Positions 9,073 to 16,618 of a DNA stretch of 64,000 bases are shown here, piece by piece; the stretch's first letter is position 1; the number at the start of each line of letters is the position of its first letter. A program made the translations under genes and the position numbers. The stretch covers positions 170,729 to 234,728 of the forward strand of contig JBEKEC010000002.1 of the NCBI GenBank assembly GCA_050014015.1. The letters are read 5' to 3'. This DNA is from PALSA-1353 sp050014015 (lineage in GTDB: Bacteria > Planctomycetota > Phycisphaerae > Tepidisphaerales > Tepidisphaeraceae). The notes beneath the pieces were generated by a model that was not told the origin of the DNA, made no database searches, and worked only from the letters and a program-made list of their open reading frames with translations.

Positions 9073-9153
9073 AATTCTCCGCAGCAAATGTCACGCACCC
9101 GCAAGGGTTTCACGCCATGAGTATATTCGGAGTTTCGGAGATAGAATAGCGGT

Positions 9154-10383
9154 ATGCCGTTTAGCGCGATACCAAACGTTCTCGAAGAACTGAAAGCCGG
9201 ACGAATGATCGTCCTGACGGACGATGAAGACCGGGAAAACGAGGGGGACCTGGTGATGGCGGCGGAGAAGGTGACGGCGGCGGCGATCAACTTCATGGTG
9301 ACGCATGCGCGCGGGCTGATCTGTCTGCCGCTGACGTCGGAGCGGTGCGATCGTTTGCAGCTTCATCCGCAATCGGATCGGAACACGGCTCGGCTGGGGA
9401 CGGCGTTCACGGTGACGATCGATGGGCATCCGCGGTTTGGGGTGACGACGGGAGTTTCGGCGAAGGACCGGGCCAAGACAATCGAGGTGGCGATCGCCGA
9501 AGATGCACAGCCGCAGGACCTGCTGCGGCCGGGGCACGTCAATCCGCTGCGGTCGCGGGACGGAGGCGTGCTGGTGCGCGCCGGGCAGACGGAAGGATCG
9601 GTGGACTTGGTTCGGCTGGCGGGGATGAAGCCGGCGGCGGTGATCTGCGAAATCATGCGCGAGGACGGCGAGATGGCTCGCCGGCCGGAGCTGATTGCCT
9701 ACTGTCAGAAACACGGGCTGAAGATGTGCTCGATCGCGGAGCTGATCAGCCATCGGTTGAAGCGCGAGCAGTTTGTGCGGCGGATCGAAAGCGTGACGTT
9801 GCCGACGCGATGGGGAGTGTTTCAGCTTCATGCGTATCAGAGCGTGATCGATCCGCAGCCGCATTTGGCGCTGTGCAAGGGTGGGGTCGGAGACCTGGAT
9901 AAAGAGGGCAAGCCGATCGTGCACGAGGAGCCGGTGCTGGTGCGGGTGCACAGCGAGTGTTTGACGGGGGACATTTTCGGCAGCGAGCGATGCGACTGCG
10001 GCCCGCAGCTTTCGGCGGCGATGCGGATGATCGAGAAGGAAGGCAAAGGCGCGCTGGTGTATCTGCGTCAGGAAGGCCGGGGAATCGGGCTGGCCAACAA
10101 GCTGCACGCCTACGCGCTTCAGGAAAAGGGATTGGATACGGTGGAGGCGAACCAGCGATTGGGGTTGCCGGTGGACAAGCGCGATTACGGAATCGGAAGC
10201 CAGATTCTGCGCGACCTGGGATTGCGGAAGATTCGGATCATGACGAATAATCCGAAGAAGATTTATGGCATCGAGGGGTATGGGCTGAGCGTGGTGGAAG
10301 AGGTGCCGATCAGGATCGAGCCGGGAGAACATAATCGGGGTTATCTGGAGACGAAGAAGGCGAAGATGGGGCATCGGCTATAG
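9154..10383 (+). CDS. ribBA: bifunctional 3,4-dihydroxy-2-butanone-4-phosphate synthase / GTP cyclohydrolase II
   Basis: This cytoplasmic enzyme supplies both precursors of riboflavin: ribulose 5-phosphate to dihydroxybutanone phosphate, and GTP to the diaminopyrimidine. Residues 1-200 form the RibB domain with the acidic metal site DDEDRENEGDL and GVTTGVSAKDRAKTI. Residues 205-409 form the RibA domain with the zinc-binding ECLTGDIFGSERCDCG (three cysteines), RQEGRGIGL, and the GTP/arginine-finger region DKRDYGIGSQILRDLG followed by MTNNPKK. 409 residues is the usual length. The ATG at 9154 has only a weak ribosome site. No FMN riboswitch signature was seen upstream and no other rib gene is nearby. 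Confidence 0.95.
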   Translation: MPFSAIPNVLEELKAGRMIVLTDDEDRENEGDLVMAAEKVTAAAINFMVTHARGLICLPLTSERCDRLQLHPQSDRNTARLGTAFTVTIDGHPRFGVTTGVSAKDRAKTIEVAIAEDAQPQDLLRPGHVNPLRSRDGGVLVRAGQTEGSVDLVRLAGMKPAAVICEIMREDGEMARRPELIAYCQKHGLKMCSIAELISHRLKREQFVRRIESVTLPTRWGVFQLHAYQSVIDPQPHLALCKGGVGDLDKEGKPIVHEEPVLVRVHSECLTGDIFGSERCDCGPQLSAAMRMIEKEGKGALVYLRQEGRGIGLANKLHAYALQEKGLDTVEANQRLGLPVDKRDYGIGSQILRDLGLRKIRIMTNNPKKIYGIEGYGLSVVEEVPIRIEPGEHNRGYLETKKAKMGHRL

Positions 10384-10388
10384 AAAGC

Positions 10389-10478
10389 CGAAATTCGAAA
10401 CTCGAAATTCGGATGACGAATCAAATTCGAAGTCTGAATTTCTGACCTTCGAATTTGATTCGATTTTCGAGTTTCGCG
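10389..10478. repeat. AT-rich palindromic repeat (CGAAACTCGAAATTCG type), left copy
   Basis: Built from alternating TTCGAA-like words (GAAATTCGAAACTCGAAATT on the left arm, mirrored as TTCGATTTTCGAGTTTCG on the right). It begins 6 bases after the ribBA stop. A close copy lies at 26830-26936. Strand composition switches at both copies (see findings). Confidence 0.9.
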
Positions 10479-10522
10479 TTTATCCCATCCGCCTTCTTTC
10501 GCGCCTCTGGCCGGGCTATAGT

Positions 10523-12682
10523 TTGTCGGTGCCCTCAACCTCTCCTCCACCCGACTCCCTCCTCGACGGCCTCACCGAGCCTCAGCGCCGGGCCGTCACT
10601 CACGTCGATGGCCCATTGCTGATCGTCGCCGCCGCCGGCAGTGGCAAAACCCGCGTCATCACCCGCCGCGTCGGCTATCTCATCAGCCTCGGCTTCGACC
10701 CGCGGTCCATCCTCGCCATCACCTTCACCAACAAGGCCGCCGGCGAAATGAAGCAACGCATTTCCGACGCCTCTCCCAAACCCATCCGCGATTGGGGCCG
10801 CCTCGATCAGCCCTGGCCCATCATCTGCACATTCCACTCGCTCTGCCTGCGGATTCTCAAGCATTACGCCCCGGCCATCGGCCTTGCTCCCAACTTCAGC
10901 GTTTATGATGCCTCGGATCAATTGAAGGTCATCAAGGAGGCGATCAAATCGCTGGACGTCCCCTTGGGCAACGCCACGCCCGGCATGATTCACGGAACCA
11001 TCAGCAACGCCAAGAACCGCCTCATCGACGCCGATCAATATGCCCAATCCGCCATGGACCGTTACATGCAACTGGTCGCCCAAATCTTTCGGAAATATCA
11101 GCTGCTCCTCACGACCGCCAACGCCCTCGATTTCGACGACCTGCTCCTCCACGCCGTCCGCGCCATGCAGCAGCATCCGACGATCCTGGCCGAGCTTCAG
11201 GACCGTTTCAAATACATCCTCATCGACGAATACCAGGACACCAACCACGCCCAATACGTTCTGGTTCACGCCCTGGCGATGAAGCATCGCAACATCTGCG
11301 TCGTTGGCGATCCGGACCAATCCATCTACGCCTGGCGTGGCGCCGACATCGCCAACATCCTGGACTTCGAAAAGGATTATCCCGACGCCACCGTCATCCG
11401 CCTCGAGCAGAATTACCGCTCGACCAAGGTGATCCTGGCCATCGCCGAACGTCTGATCTCCCACAATCATCGCCGCAAGGAAAAACGGCTCTGGACCGAA
11501 AACGACGCCGGCGAAAAGGCCCTGGTTTTGCTCTGTCGCGACGAACACGATGAGGCTTATGCCGTCGCCGAGGAATTCTCCCGCCTCCACGATCAGGGAA
11601 CCGATTGGAACCGCATGGCCATCTTCTATCGCATGAATTCACTCTCGCGCGTGATGGAAGACGCCCTGCGGCGCAAGCGGATTCCCTACCAGATCGCCCG
11701 CGGCGTGGAATTCTACAACCGCAAGGAAATCAAGGACGTCCTGGCCTACCTCCGCCTCATCGCCAACCCCGCCGACGAGGTCAGCCTCACGCGCATCGTC
11801 AACGTCCCCACTCGCGGCATTGGTGACGCCAGCGTCAAACTCATGCATGCCCACGCCGTCGGCGCCAGCCAAACCCTCTGGCAAATCATGCACCAAGCCG
11901 GCCAAATCCCCGGCCTCTCCGCCCGCGCCGTCAATTCCATCGCCAAATTCGTCGCGCTCATCGAATCCTTCCGCGCTCCCCGCGACGGCGTCACCCACAA
12001 CCTCCGCTCACTCATGGAGCAAGTCCTTCAGCGCAGCGGCATCGAGCAAATGCTTCGCAAGGAGGACCCCGATGCCGAAGACCAACTCGCCAACGTCGCC
12101 GAGTTGATCTCCGCCGCCGCCGAGTACGACAAAGAGAATCCCGAAGGCTCCCTCGACGATTATCTCGCCCAGGTCAGCCTCGTCAGCGACGCCGATCACA
12201 TGGAAGGCGCCGGCGGCGCCGTCACCCTGATGACCCTCCACTCCGCCAAGGGCCTGGAATTCCCGGTTGTCGCCATCATCGGCCTGGAGGAAGGCTGTCT
12301 CCCCCATTCCCGGGCCATGGAAAGCGCCGACCAACTCGAAGAAGAGCGCCGCCTATGTTTCGTCGGCATCACCCGCGCCCAGCAGCACCTGATTTTCTCC
12401 AAAGCCGCCCGCCGAATGATCCGCGGCTATTCCACTTCCACCGCCACCAGCCAATTCCTCGCCCAGATGCCCCGCGACATGCTCAAGATCGTCACCCCCG
12501 AACCCGCCGAGACTCACGACCCCGACCCCTCGCATTCCGACCTGTACATCGGCCAGTCCGTAAGACATCCCACATTCGGCATCGGTCGGATCGTCGATCT
12601 CTCCCACACCCGCGTGATCGTGGATTTCCCCATATCCGGCCGAAAGACCCTGCTGCTCGATTTCGTCCAGCCCGTCTCGTGA
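10523..12682 (+). CDS. ATP-dependent DNA helicase of the UvrD/PcrA family
   Basis: A 719-residue superfamily 1A 3'-5' helicase acting in DNA repair and replication. All motifs are visible: Walker A AAAGSGKT (about 37-44), Ia ITFTNKAAGEMKQR, II DEYQDTNHAQ, III VGDPDQSIYAWRGAD, IV RLEQNYRS, V TLHSAKGLEFPVV and VI CFVGITRAQQHL. The C-terminal 50 residues (HPTFGIGRIVDL) match the Tudor-like module of PcrA/UvrD that contacts RNA polymerase. UvrD, PcrA and Rep cannot be told apart safely here, so no symbol is given. The start is uncertain: TTG 10523 or GTG 10529, neither with a clear ribosome site. Codons are C-ending, unlike the G-ending ribBA just upstream. Confidence 0.93.
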   Translation: MSVPSTSPPPDSLLDGLTEPQRRAVTHVDGPLLIVAAAGSGKTRVITRRVGYLISLGFDPRSILAITFTNKAAGEMKQRISDASPKPIRDWGRLDQPWPIICTFHSLCLRILKHYAPAIGLAPNFSVYDASDQLKVIKEAIKSLDVPLGNATPGMIHGTISNAKNRLIDADQYAQSAMDRYMQLVAQIFRKYQLLLTTANALDFDDLLLHAVRAMQQHPTILAELQDRFKYILIDEYQDTNHAQYVLVHALAMKHRNICVVGDPDQSIYAWRGADIANILDFEKDYPDATVIRLEQNYRSTKVILAIAERLISHNHRRKEKRLWTENDAGEKALVLLCRDEHDEAYAVAEEFSRLHDQGTDWNRMAIFYRMNSLSRVMEDALRRKRIPYQIARGVEFYNRKEIKDVLAYLRLIANPADEVSLTRIVNVPTRGIGDASVKLMHAHAVGASQTLWQIMHQAGQIPGLSARAVNSIAKFVALIESFRAPRDGVTHNLRSLMEQVLQRSGIEQMLRKEDPDAEDQLANVAELISAAAEYDKENPEGSLDDYLAQVSLVSDADHMEGAGGAVTLMTLHSAKGLEFPVVAIIGLEEGCLPHSRAMESADQLEEERRLCFVGITRAQQHLIFSKAARRMIRGYSTSTATSQFLAQMPRDMLKIVTPEPAETHDPDPSHSDLYIGQSVRHPTFGIGRIVDLSHTRVIVDFPISGRKTLLLDFVQPVS

Positions 12683-12693
12683 TCCTTACCCAT

Positions 12694-12738
12694 CCTCCCC
12701 CTCACCTGGTACTCCGGGAGAGGGTTGGGGTGAGGGTC
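12694..12738. repeat. GGGGAGGG-type dispersed repeat
   Basis: CCTCCCCCTCACCTGGTACT followed by its near reverse complement; same family as 8968-9072 and 19094-19140. It starts 11 bases after the helicase stop and may act as a transcription-end hairpin. Confidence 0.7.
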
Positions 12739-12762
12739 TTCCTCCTATTGCCCCAAATCCCG

Positions 12763-12792
12763 CCGCAAAAACAGAAATACTCCAAAATGATC
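12763..12792. repeat. 30-base conserved box, copy 1
   Basis: CCGCAAAAACAGAAATA followed by three variable bases and CAAAATGA is shared exactly with 20481-20510. Both copies follow a hairpin repeat at a gene end. Function unknown. Confidence 0.6.
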
Positions 12793-12968
12793 GACTGCTG
12801 CCTTATGGACTCCCCCCTGCGACAATTTGCCACATCATTTGCGGAAAAATAGGACCGGCAGCTAACGACGTCGCGTCGCGCGGGTCTATGGTGAGAAGGC
12901 AACGTCATCTCAGTACGCTGGCCCGATCATGCCGATACATTATCTCTTGGACTGGAAAGGAGCATTGT

Positions 12969-14039
12969 ATGAAGCGAGAAGAGAGGGTTGATTCAAGAGC
13001 CGTCAATCTTGGCTGGATGTGCGCCATGCTGTTGGGCATCGGCGCACTGGCAAGTCTGGGCGGGTGTGTCATTGAGGTCGGCCAGCCCGGAGTGGCTTAT
13101 TACCCACCTCCCGCACCGCCAGCGCAAGAGCCAGCTCCCGCACCGGCGGCCGACGCGGACATGGAACAACTGGTCGCCCCGATTGCTTTGTATCCCGATC
13201 CTTTGCTGGCCGTCGTTTTGCCGGCCTCCACGTACCCCGATCAAATCCAGGCCGCCGCGCAATGGCTGAGCTACAATCCCTCGCCCGATAACTATCAGAT
13301 TGACCAGCAACCCTGGGACCCGTCCGTCAAAGCGTTGGTCCATTATCCTTCTGTTTTGAACTATATGAACAACGACATCGATTGGACGCGGTCCTTGGGA
13401 TCGGCCATCGCCGAACAACAGCCCGCGGTCACCGCCGCGGTTCAGGACCTGCGCAACCAAGCCTACGAAGCTGGAAACCTCCGCGACACGCCCGAGCAGC
13501 GCGTGGTCGTGGAAGGCGACCCCATCATCTACATCCTTCCAGCCGATCCGGACTTCGTCTATGTGCCGATTTATGACCCCGCGGTCGTTTACGTTCAACC
13601 CTTTCCGATCATCTTCGGCCCGAGGTTCGTGACGGGAGTCTGGTTCGTCAATACGTTCGATTGGGAGCATCATTATTTCTACGCGGGCGATTGGCACGGC
13701 GGCTGGGTCCGCGGCGACGGCGGATGGCGCCGCGACCCCTATTGGCATCGCCCCTATTATCATGCCTGGGCGCGCGACGGCCGCTGGGGACCGCCGCCCC
13801 GCGTGGCGCGCGATCACTGGGCCGTTCGCCATGAGCTGGCGCGGCCGGGCCACGAATTCCATCCGGCGCCGACCCACGTCAGGCCGTTCACGCGTGGCCC
13901 GAACGGGACGATCAAACACCCCCCGACGGCCCGCCAGCCGCCAGGACACGGGCAATTCCAGCAGCCGGCAAATAAGCCGCAACCACAACAGCCCAAGGTC
14001 AAACCAAAAAACGACAATAAGAACGGCAAGTCTTCTTAA
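12969..14039 (+). CDS. DUF3300-domain lipoprotein
   Basis: The ATG at 12969 is preceded by AAAGGAG (12956-12962) at ideal spacing. The 356-residue product has a lipoprotein signal with lipobox SLGGC, a Pro/Ala-rich linker, and then the DUF3300 signature LVAPIALYPDPLLAVVL with ASTYPDQIQAAAQW (about 65-105). The second half is rich in Trp, His, Tyr, Gly and Pro (HYFYAGDWHGGWVRGDGGW), ending in a Gln/Pro/Lys tail. DUF3300 proteins are envelope lipoproteins of unknown function. The aromatic and histidine-rich tail could bind peptidoglycan, glycans or metal, but that is a guess. A strong terminator follows. Confidence 0.88.
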   Translation: MKREERVDSRAVNLGWMCAMLLGIGALASLGGCVIEVGQPGVAYYPPPAPPAQEPAPAPAADADMEQLVAPIALYPDPLLAVVLPASTYPDQIQAAAQWLSYNPSPDNYQIDQQPWDPSVKALVHYPSVLNYMNNDIDWTRSLGSAIAEQQPAVTAAVQDLRNQAYEAGNLRDTPEQRVVVEGDPIIYILPADPDFVYVPIYDPAVVYVQPFPIIFGPRFVTGVWFVNTFDWEHHYFYAGDWHGGWVRGDGGWRRDPYWHRPYYHAWARDGRWGPPPRVARDHWAVRHELARPGHEFHPAPTHVRPFTRGPNGTIKHPPTARQPPGHGQFQQPANKPQPQQPKVKPKNDNKNGKSS

Positions 14040-14062
14040 CGCTGCATGGCCAACGCAACTCG

Positions 14063-14095
14063 GCAGCCCTGGGTCAAAACTCAGGGCTGCTTTCT
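14063..14095 (+). terminator. rho-independent terminator after the DUF3300 gene
   Basis: GCAGCCCTG (14063-14071) pairs with CAGGGCTGC (14082-14090) around a 10-base loop and is followed by TTTCTT. It lies 24 bases after the stop codon. Confidence 0.8.
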
Positions 14096-14204
14096 TCAAT
14101 GGACGGGCCGATCAAATTTCATTGGCCGTTGAATTCCGATGAATGGAACGAAGTGGCCGGGTCAGGACCCCACGGGCATCAACAATGCTGAGGATATTGT
14201 GGAA

Positions 14205-16196
14205 TCACCTCCCCGATCTCGCCCGCTCGTTCATTGCCGCCAGCAAATCCTGTCGCGCCATCGCGTTGTTCGGGTCGATCTTCAGCGCCTTTCGCAACAT
14301 CTCGATCCCCTCCTCAACGTGCCCCTGCTGGGCCAGGATCGCCCCGATGCTGGCCATCGCGGCGACATTTTCCGGCTCCAATTCCAACACACTTTGATAT
14401 TCTTGCAAAGCCAGATCGAGCCGGCCCTCTTCGTAATATGCCGTTCCCAGATTCGTATGCGCGCTGACCGATTCGGGATTCTGTTCCAGGATCGCCCGGC
14501 ATTGTTCGATGGCTTCCGGATATCGCTTTTGATCGGTGAACACGATGGCCAGATTTTTTCTCGCGTCCTCGTATTCCGGAAACAGATCGATCGCCCGCCG
14601 ATAGGCTTCCTCGGCCTTGGCGAGATACTCACCGGCCAATCCCTGGTACGCCGTCCCCAATTGAAAATATCGCCCCGCGAGCATCCGCCGGAAAACCGGC
14701 TCGCTGGAAACCGGCGTCGCGTCGAGGGCTTTGAGATACATGTCCCGCGCGGTCGAAAAATCTCCCTGCATGGCGAAGCACTGCCCCAGCCCCACCCAGT
14801 CCCCCGCGTCATTCCCCAGCCGCATTGCCTGGCGATACTGAGCCTTGGCCGCCTCCAGTTCTCCCGCATCCCTGAGCGCGGCCGCGTAATTATTGCGAAC
14901 CACCCGCGATTCGGGATTTTTCGCCAGAGTATCCGTCCACAGCGTCCGGCGGTCGACGAACACGCGAGCTCGCACATTGCTCGCGGCGCACATCGTCACA
15001 ATGACCAAACCCGCCAACACCCGCCAAGCACCGGATGTACATCCGGTGCTAAGTATGCCAACGATCAACGCGATCGGCCCGATGCAGGCGAGATATTGGA
15101 AATGATCCGCCACATACGAATACCGCATCGGAAACACGTTCACGAACCCCAGCGCCGGCACAAGCGTCCCGGCGAAGAAAAGCATCGCCGCCGCCGGCCC
15201 GCGCCCGATCCGACGCCGCAGCAGCCAGCAGCCAATCAACAATCCCATCGCCGTCATGGGATACAGAATCCACATCGGCCGCCGCGCCGGATCGACCTGC
15301 CAATGCGGATAGATGAAGCTCAGGTGTCCCGGCCAGACGAGCTTCACCAGATAAAACCAAAACGCCCGGCCCGCGATGCAGAGGCGATCCAGCGGAGTGA
15401 GAAAATCGAAGTCCGGCCCGATCGCGCCGACAACGTGCTTCTCCATCCATCCCGTCAAAAACCCCATCGCCGTCCCCGCGATGAGCATCGGCGTCACCGG
15501 CCACACGTCGCCGGCGCGGATTTTCCCCCGCTTCCACCAGCACAAAACCAAGATCGCCGCCGGCAGCGTGGCCGTGACCGATTTGCTCAGTAATGCCGCC
15601 GCGAACAACAGCAGGCTCAGAAAATACCATCCCGCCCCAAATCCGCCGCTTTCTTGCCGGTCCCAAATTCGCCGGCCCCATTTCGTTTGCAGATATGCCC
15701 ACAGCGAAAGGAAATAAAAAAATCCGCTGAGTACATTCTTCCGCTCCGTGGCCCAGGCGACCGATTCCACTTGCAGCGGATGCACCGCAAAAACAATCGC
15801 CGCCGCCCATGCCCCGCGCACGTTCAGCCGCCGCAGGATCCGCCACAGCATCACCGCTCCCGCCGCGTGCAGCCCAAAATTGTCCAGGTGGTATCCGAGC
15901 GCGCGCAGGCGCCAGAAATGAAATTCAACCCACAGCGTCGTATGCGTCAGCGGATAATACTGCGGCTCGGCCTTCAACGGCTCCAGCCAGATTCGCTCTA
16001 GCCCCTTGGGTGTGCGAAGCTGATAATTCCGCTCGATGTACCGGTCGTCGTCCCAGATGAATCCATTACGCAGCGCCGGATAATACGCGGCAAATGTCAC
16101 AGCGATCAGCGCCAAAAGCTGCAACGCTTGCCGGCACGATGGTTTCGCATGGGCCGATGAAACGTCGCTCTTCTCTTCATCTAGCTTTTGTTGCAC
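14205..16196 (-). CDS. TMTC-like GT-C membrane protein with C-terminal TPR repeats
   Basis: A 663-residue protein starting at GTG 16196. Residues 30-410 are about ten membrane helices. The first outer loop contains FIWDDDRYIERN, the acidic motif expected of GT-C glycosyltransferases, and HPLQVESVAWATERKNVLSG follows helix three, as in TMTC-type O-mannosyltransferases. Residues 430-650 are tetratricopeptide repeats (for example SAHTNLGTAYYEEGRLDLAL). A role in glycosylating exported proteins with a polyprenyl-linked sugar is likely but unproven. The neighbouring gene 16619-19045 encodes a paralogue. An odd feature is a perfect 24-base palindrome, in frame, encoding STGCTSGA between two membrane helices. 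Confidence 0.85.
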   Translation of the reverse strand: MQQKLDEEKSDVSSAHAKPSCRQALQLLALIAVTFAAYYPALRNGFIWDDDRYIERNYQLRTPKGLERIWLEPLKAEPQYYPLTHTTLWVEFHFWRLRALGYHLDNFGLHAAGAVMLWRILRRLNVRGAWAAAIVFAVHPLQVESVAWATERKNVLSGFFYFLSLWAYLQTKWGRRIWDRQESGGFGAGWYFLSLLLFAAALLSKSVTATLPAAILVLCWWKRGKIRAGDVWPVTPMLIAGTAMGFLTGWMEKHVVGAIGPDFDFLTPLDRLCIAGRAFWFYLVKLVWPGHLSFIYPHWQVDPARRPMWILYPMTAMGLLIGCWLLRRRIGRGPAAAMLFFAGTLVPALGFVNVFPMRYSYVADHFQYLACIGPIALIVGILSTGCTSGAWRVLAGLVIVTMCAASNVRARVFVDRRTLWTDTLAKNPESRVVRNNYAAALRDAGELEAAKAQYRQAMRLGNDAGDWVGLGQCFAMQGDFSTARDMYLKALDATPVSSEPVFRRMLAGRYFQLGTAYQGLAGEYLAKAEEAYRRAIDLFPEYEDARKNLAIVFTDQKRYPEAIEQCRAILEQNPESVSAHTNLGTAYYEEGRLDLALQEYQSVLELEPENVAAMASIGAILAQQGHVEEGIEMLRKALKIDPNNAMARQDLLAAMNERARSGR
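15027..15050. repeat. perfect 24-base palindrome inside a coding sequence
   Basis: AGCACCGGATGT followed at once by its exact reverse complement ACATCCGGTGCT. It is eight codons long and in frame with the TMTC-like gene. Its GGATGTACATCC core resembles the terminator core GGATGAACATCC at 42855-42876. Confidence 0.85.
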
Positions 16197-16618
16197 TTGG
16201 GAGCCTCAAGTGCAGATTACCGCGAAGACGCGAAGAAGCGAAGGAACGCGAAGTTAAATCAGAGTATTCCTTCGCGCAGCTTCGCGTCCTTCGTTGATAT
16301 CCTGCAATTTCTTGTTTTTACGACAAGATTTTCCGAGATCACGCAGCTTCCGGGGTGCCGCGCTTACTTGTAGTCCGGCTCGAATCGATTTGAAATCCAT
16401 TGAAGAAAGATCTCACGCAGAGGCGCAAAGGCGCAGAGAAGCAATGGCCTGACCTAGACCCAGCTTCGTCGCGAGCTTCGCGCCTTCGCGGTAAAATTCC
16501 TTGGGTTGCGGCCGAAGGCTGCGCTGGGCATCTTCGCGGTAATATTTTTTGGTTGCGGCCATGCCGCGCTGGGCGCCTTCGCGGTAAATCCCGCGGAAAA
16601 TGCCTAAAGAGGAATGGA
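16197..16618. repeat. repeat-dense intergenic region between the two TMTC-like genes
   Basis: No gene is supported. It holds an inverted repeat of the word CGCGAAG (about 16206-16300). Next comes the unit AAAGATCTCACGCAGAGGCG continuing to GCAGAGAAGCAA (16406-16444), found again at 63911-63949 and partly at 32506-32537. Last are three tandem degenerate units ending in CTTCGCGGTAAA with GGTTGCGGCC (about 16478-16600); part of such a unit reappears in reverse at 63868-63910. Confidence 0.8.

Noticed and set aside
8934..9130. A bidirectional promoter between the minus-strand secreted protein and ribBA
   Set aside because: The region is mostly the inverted pair of dispersed repeats; no convincing -35/-10 pair could be placed.
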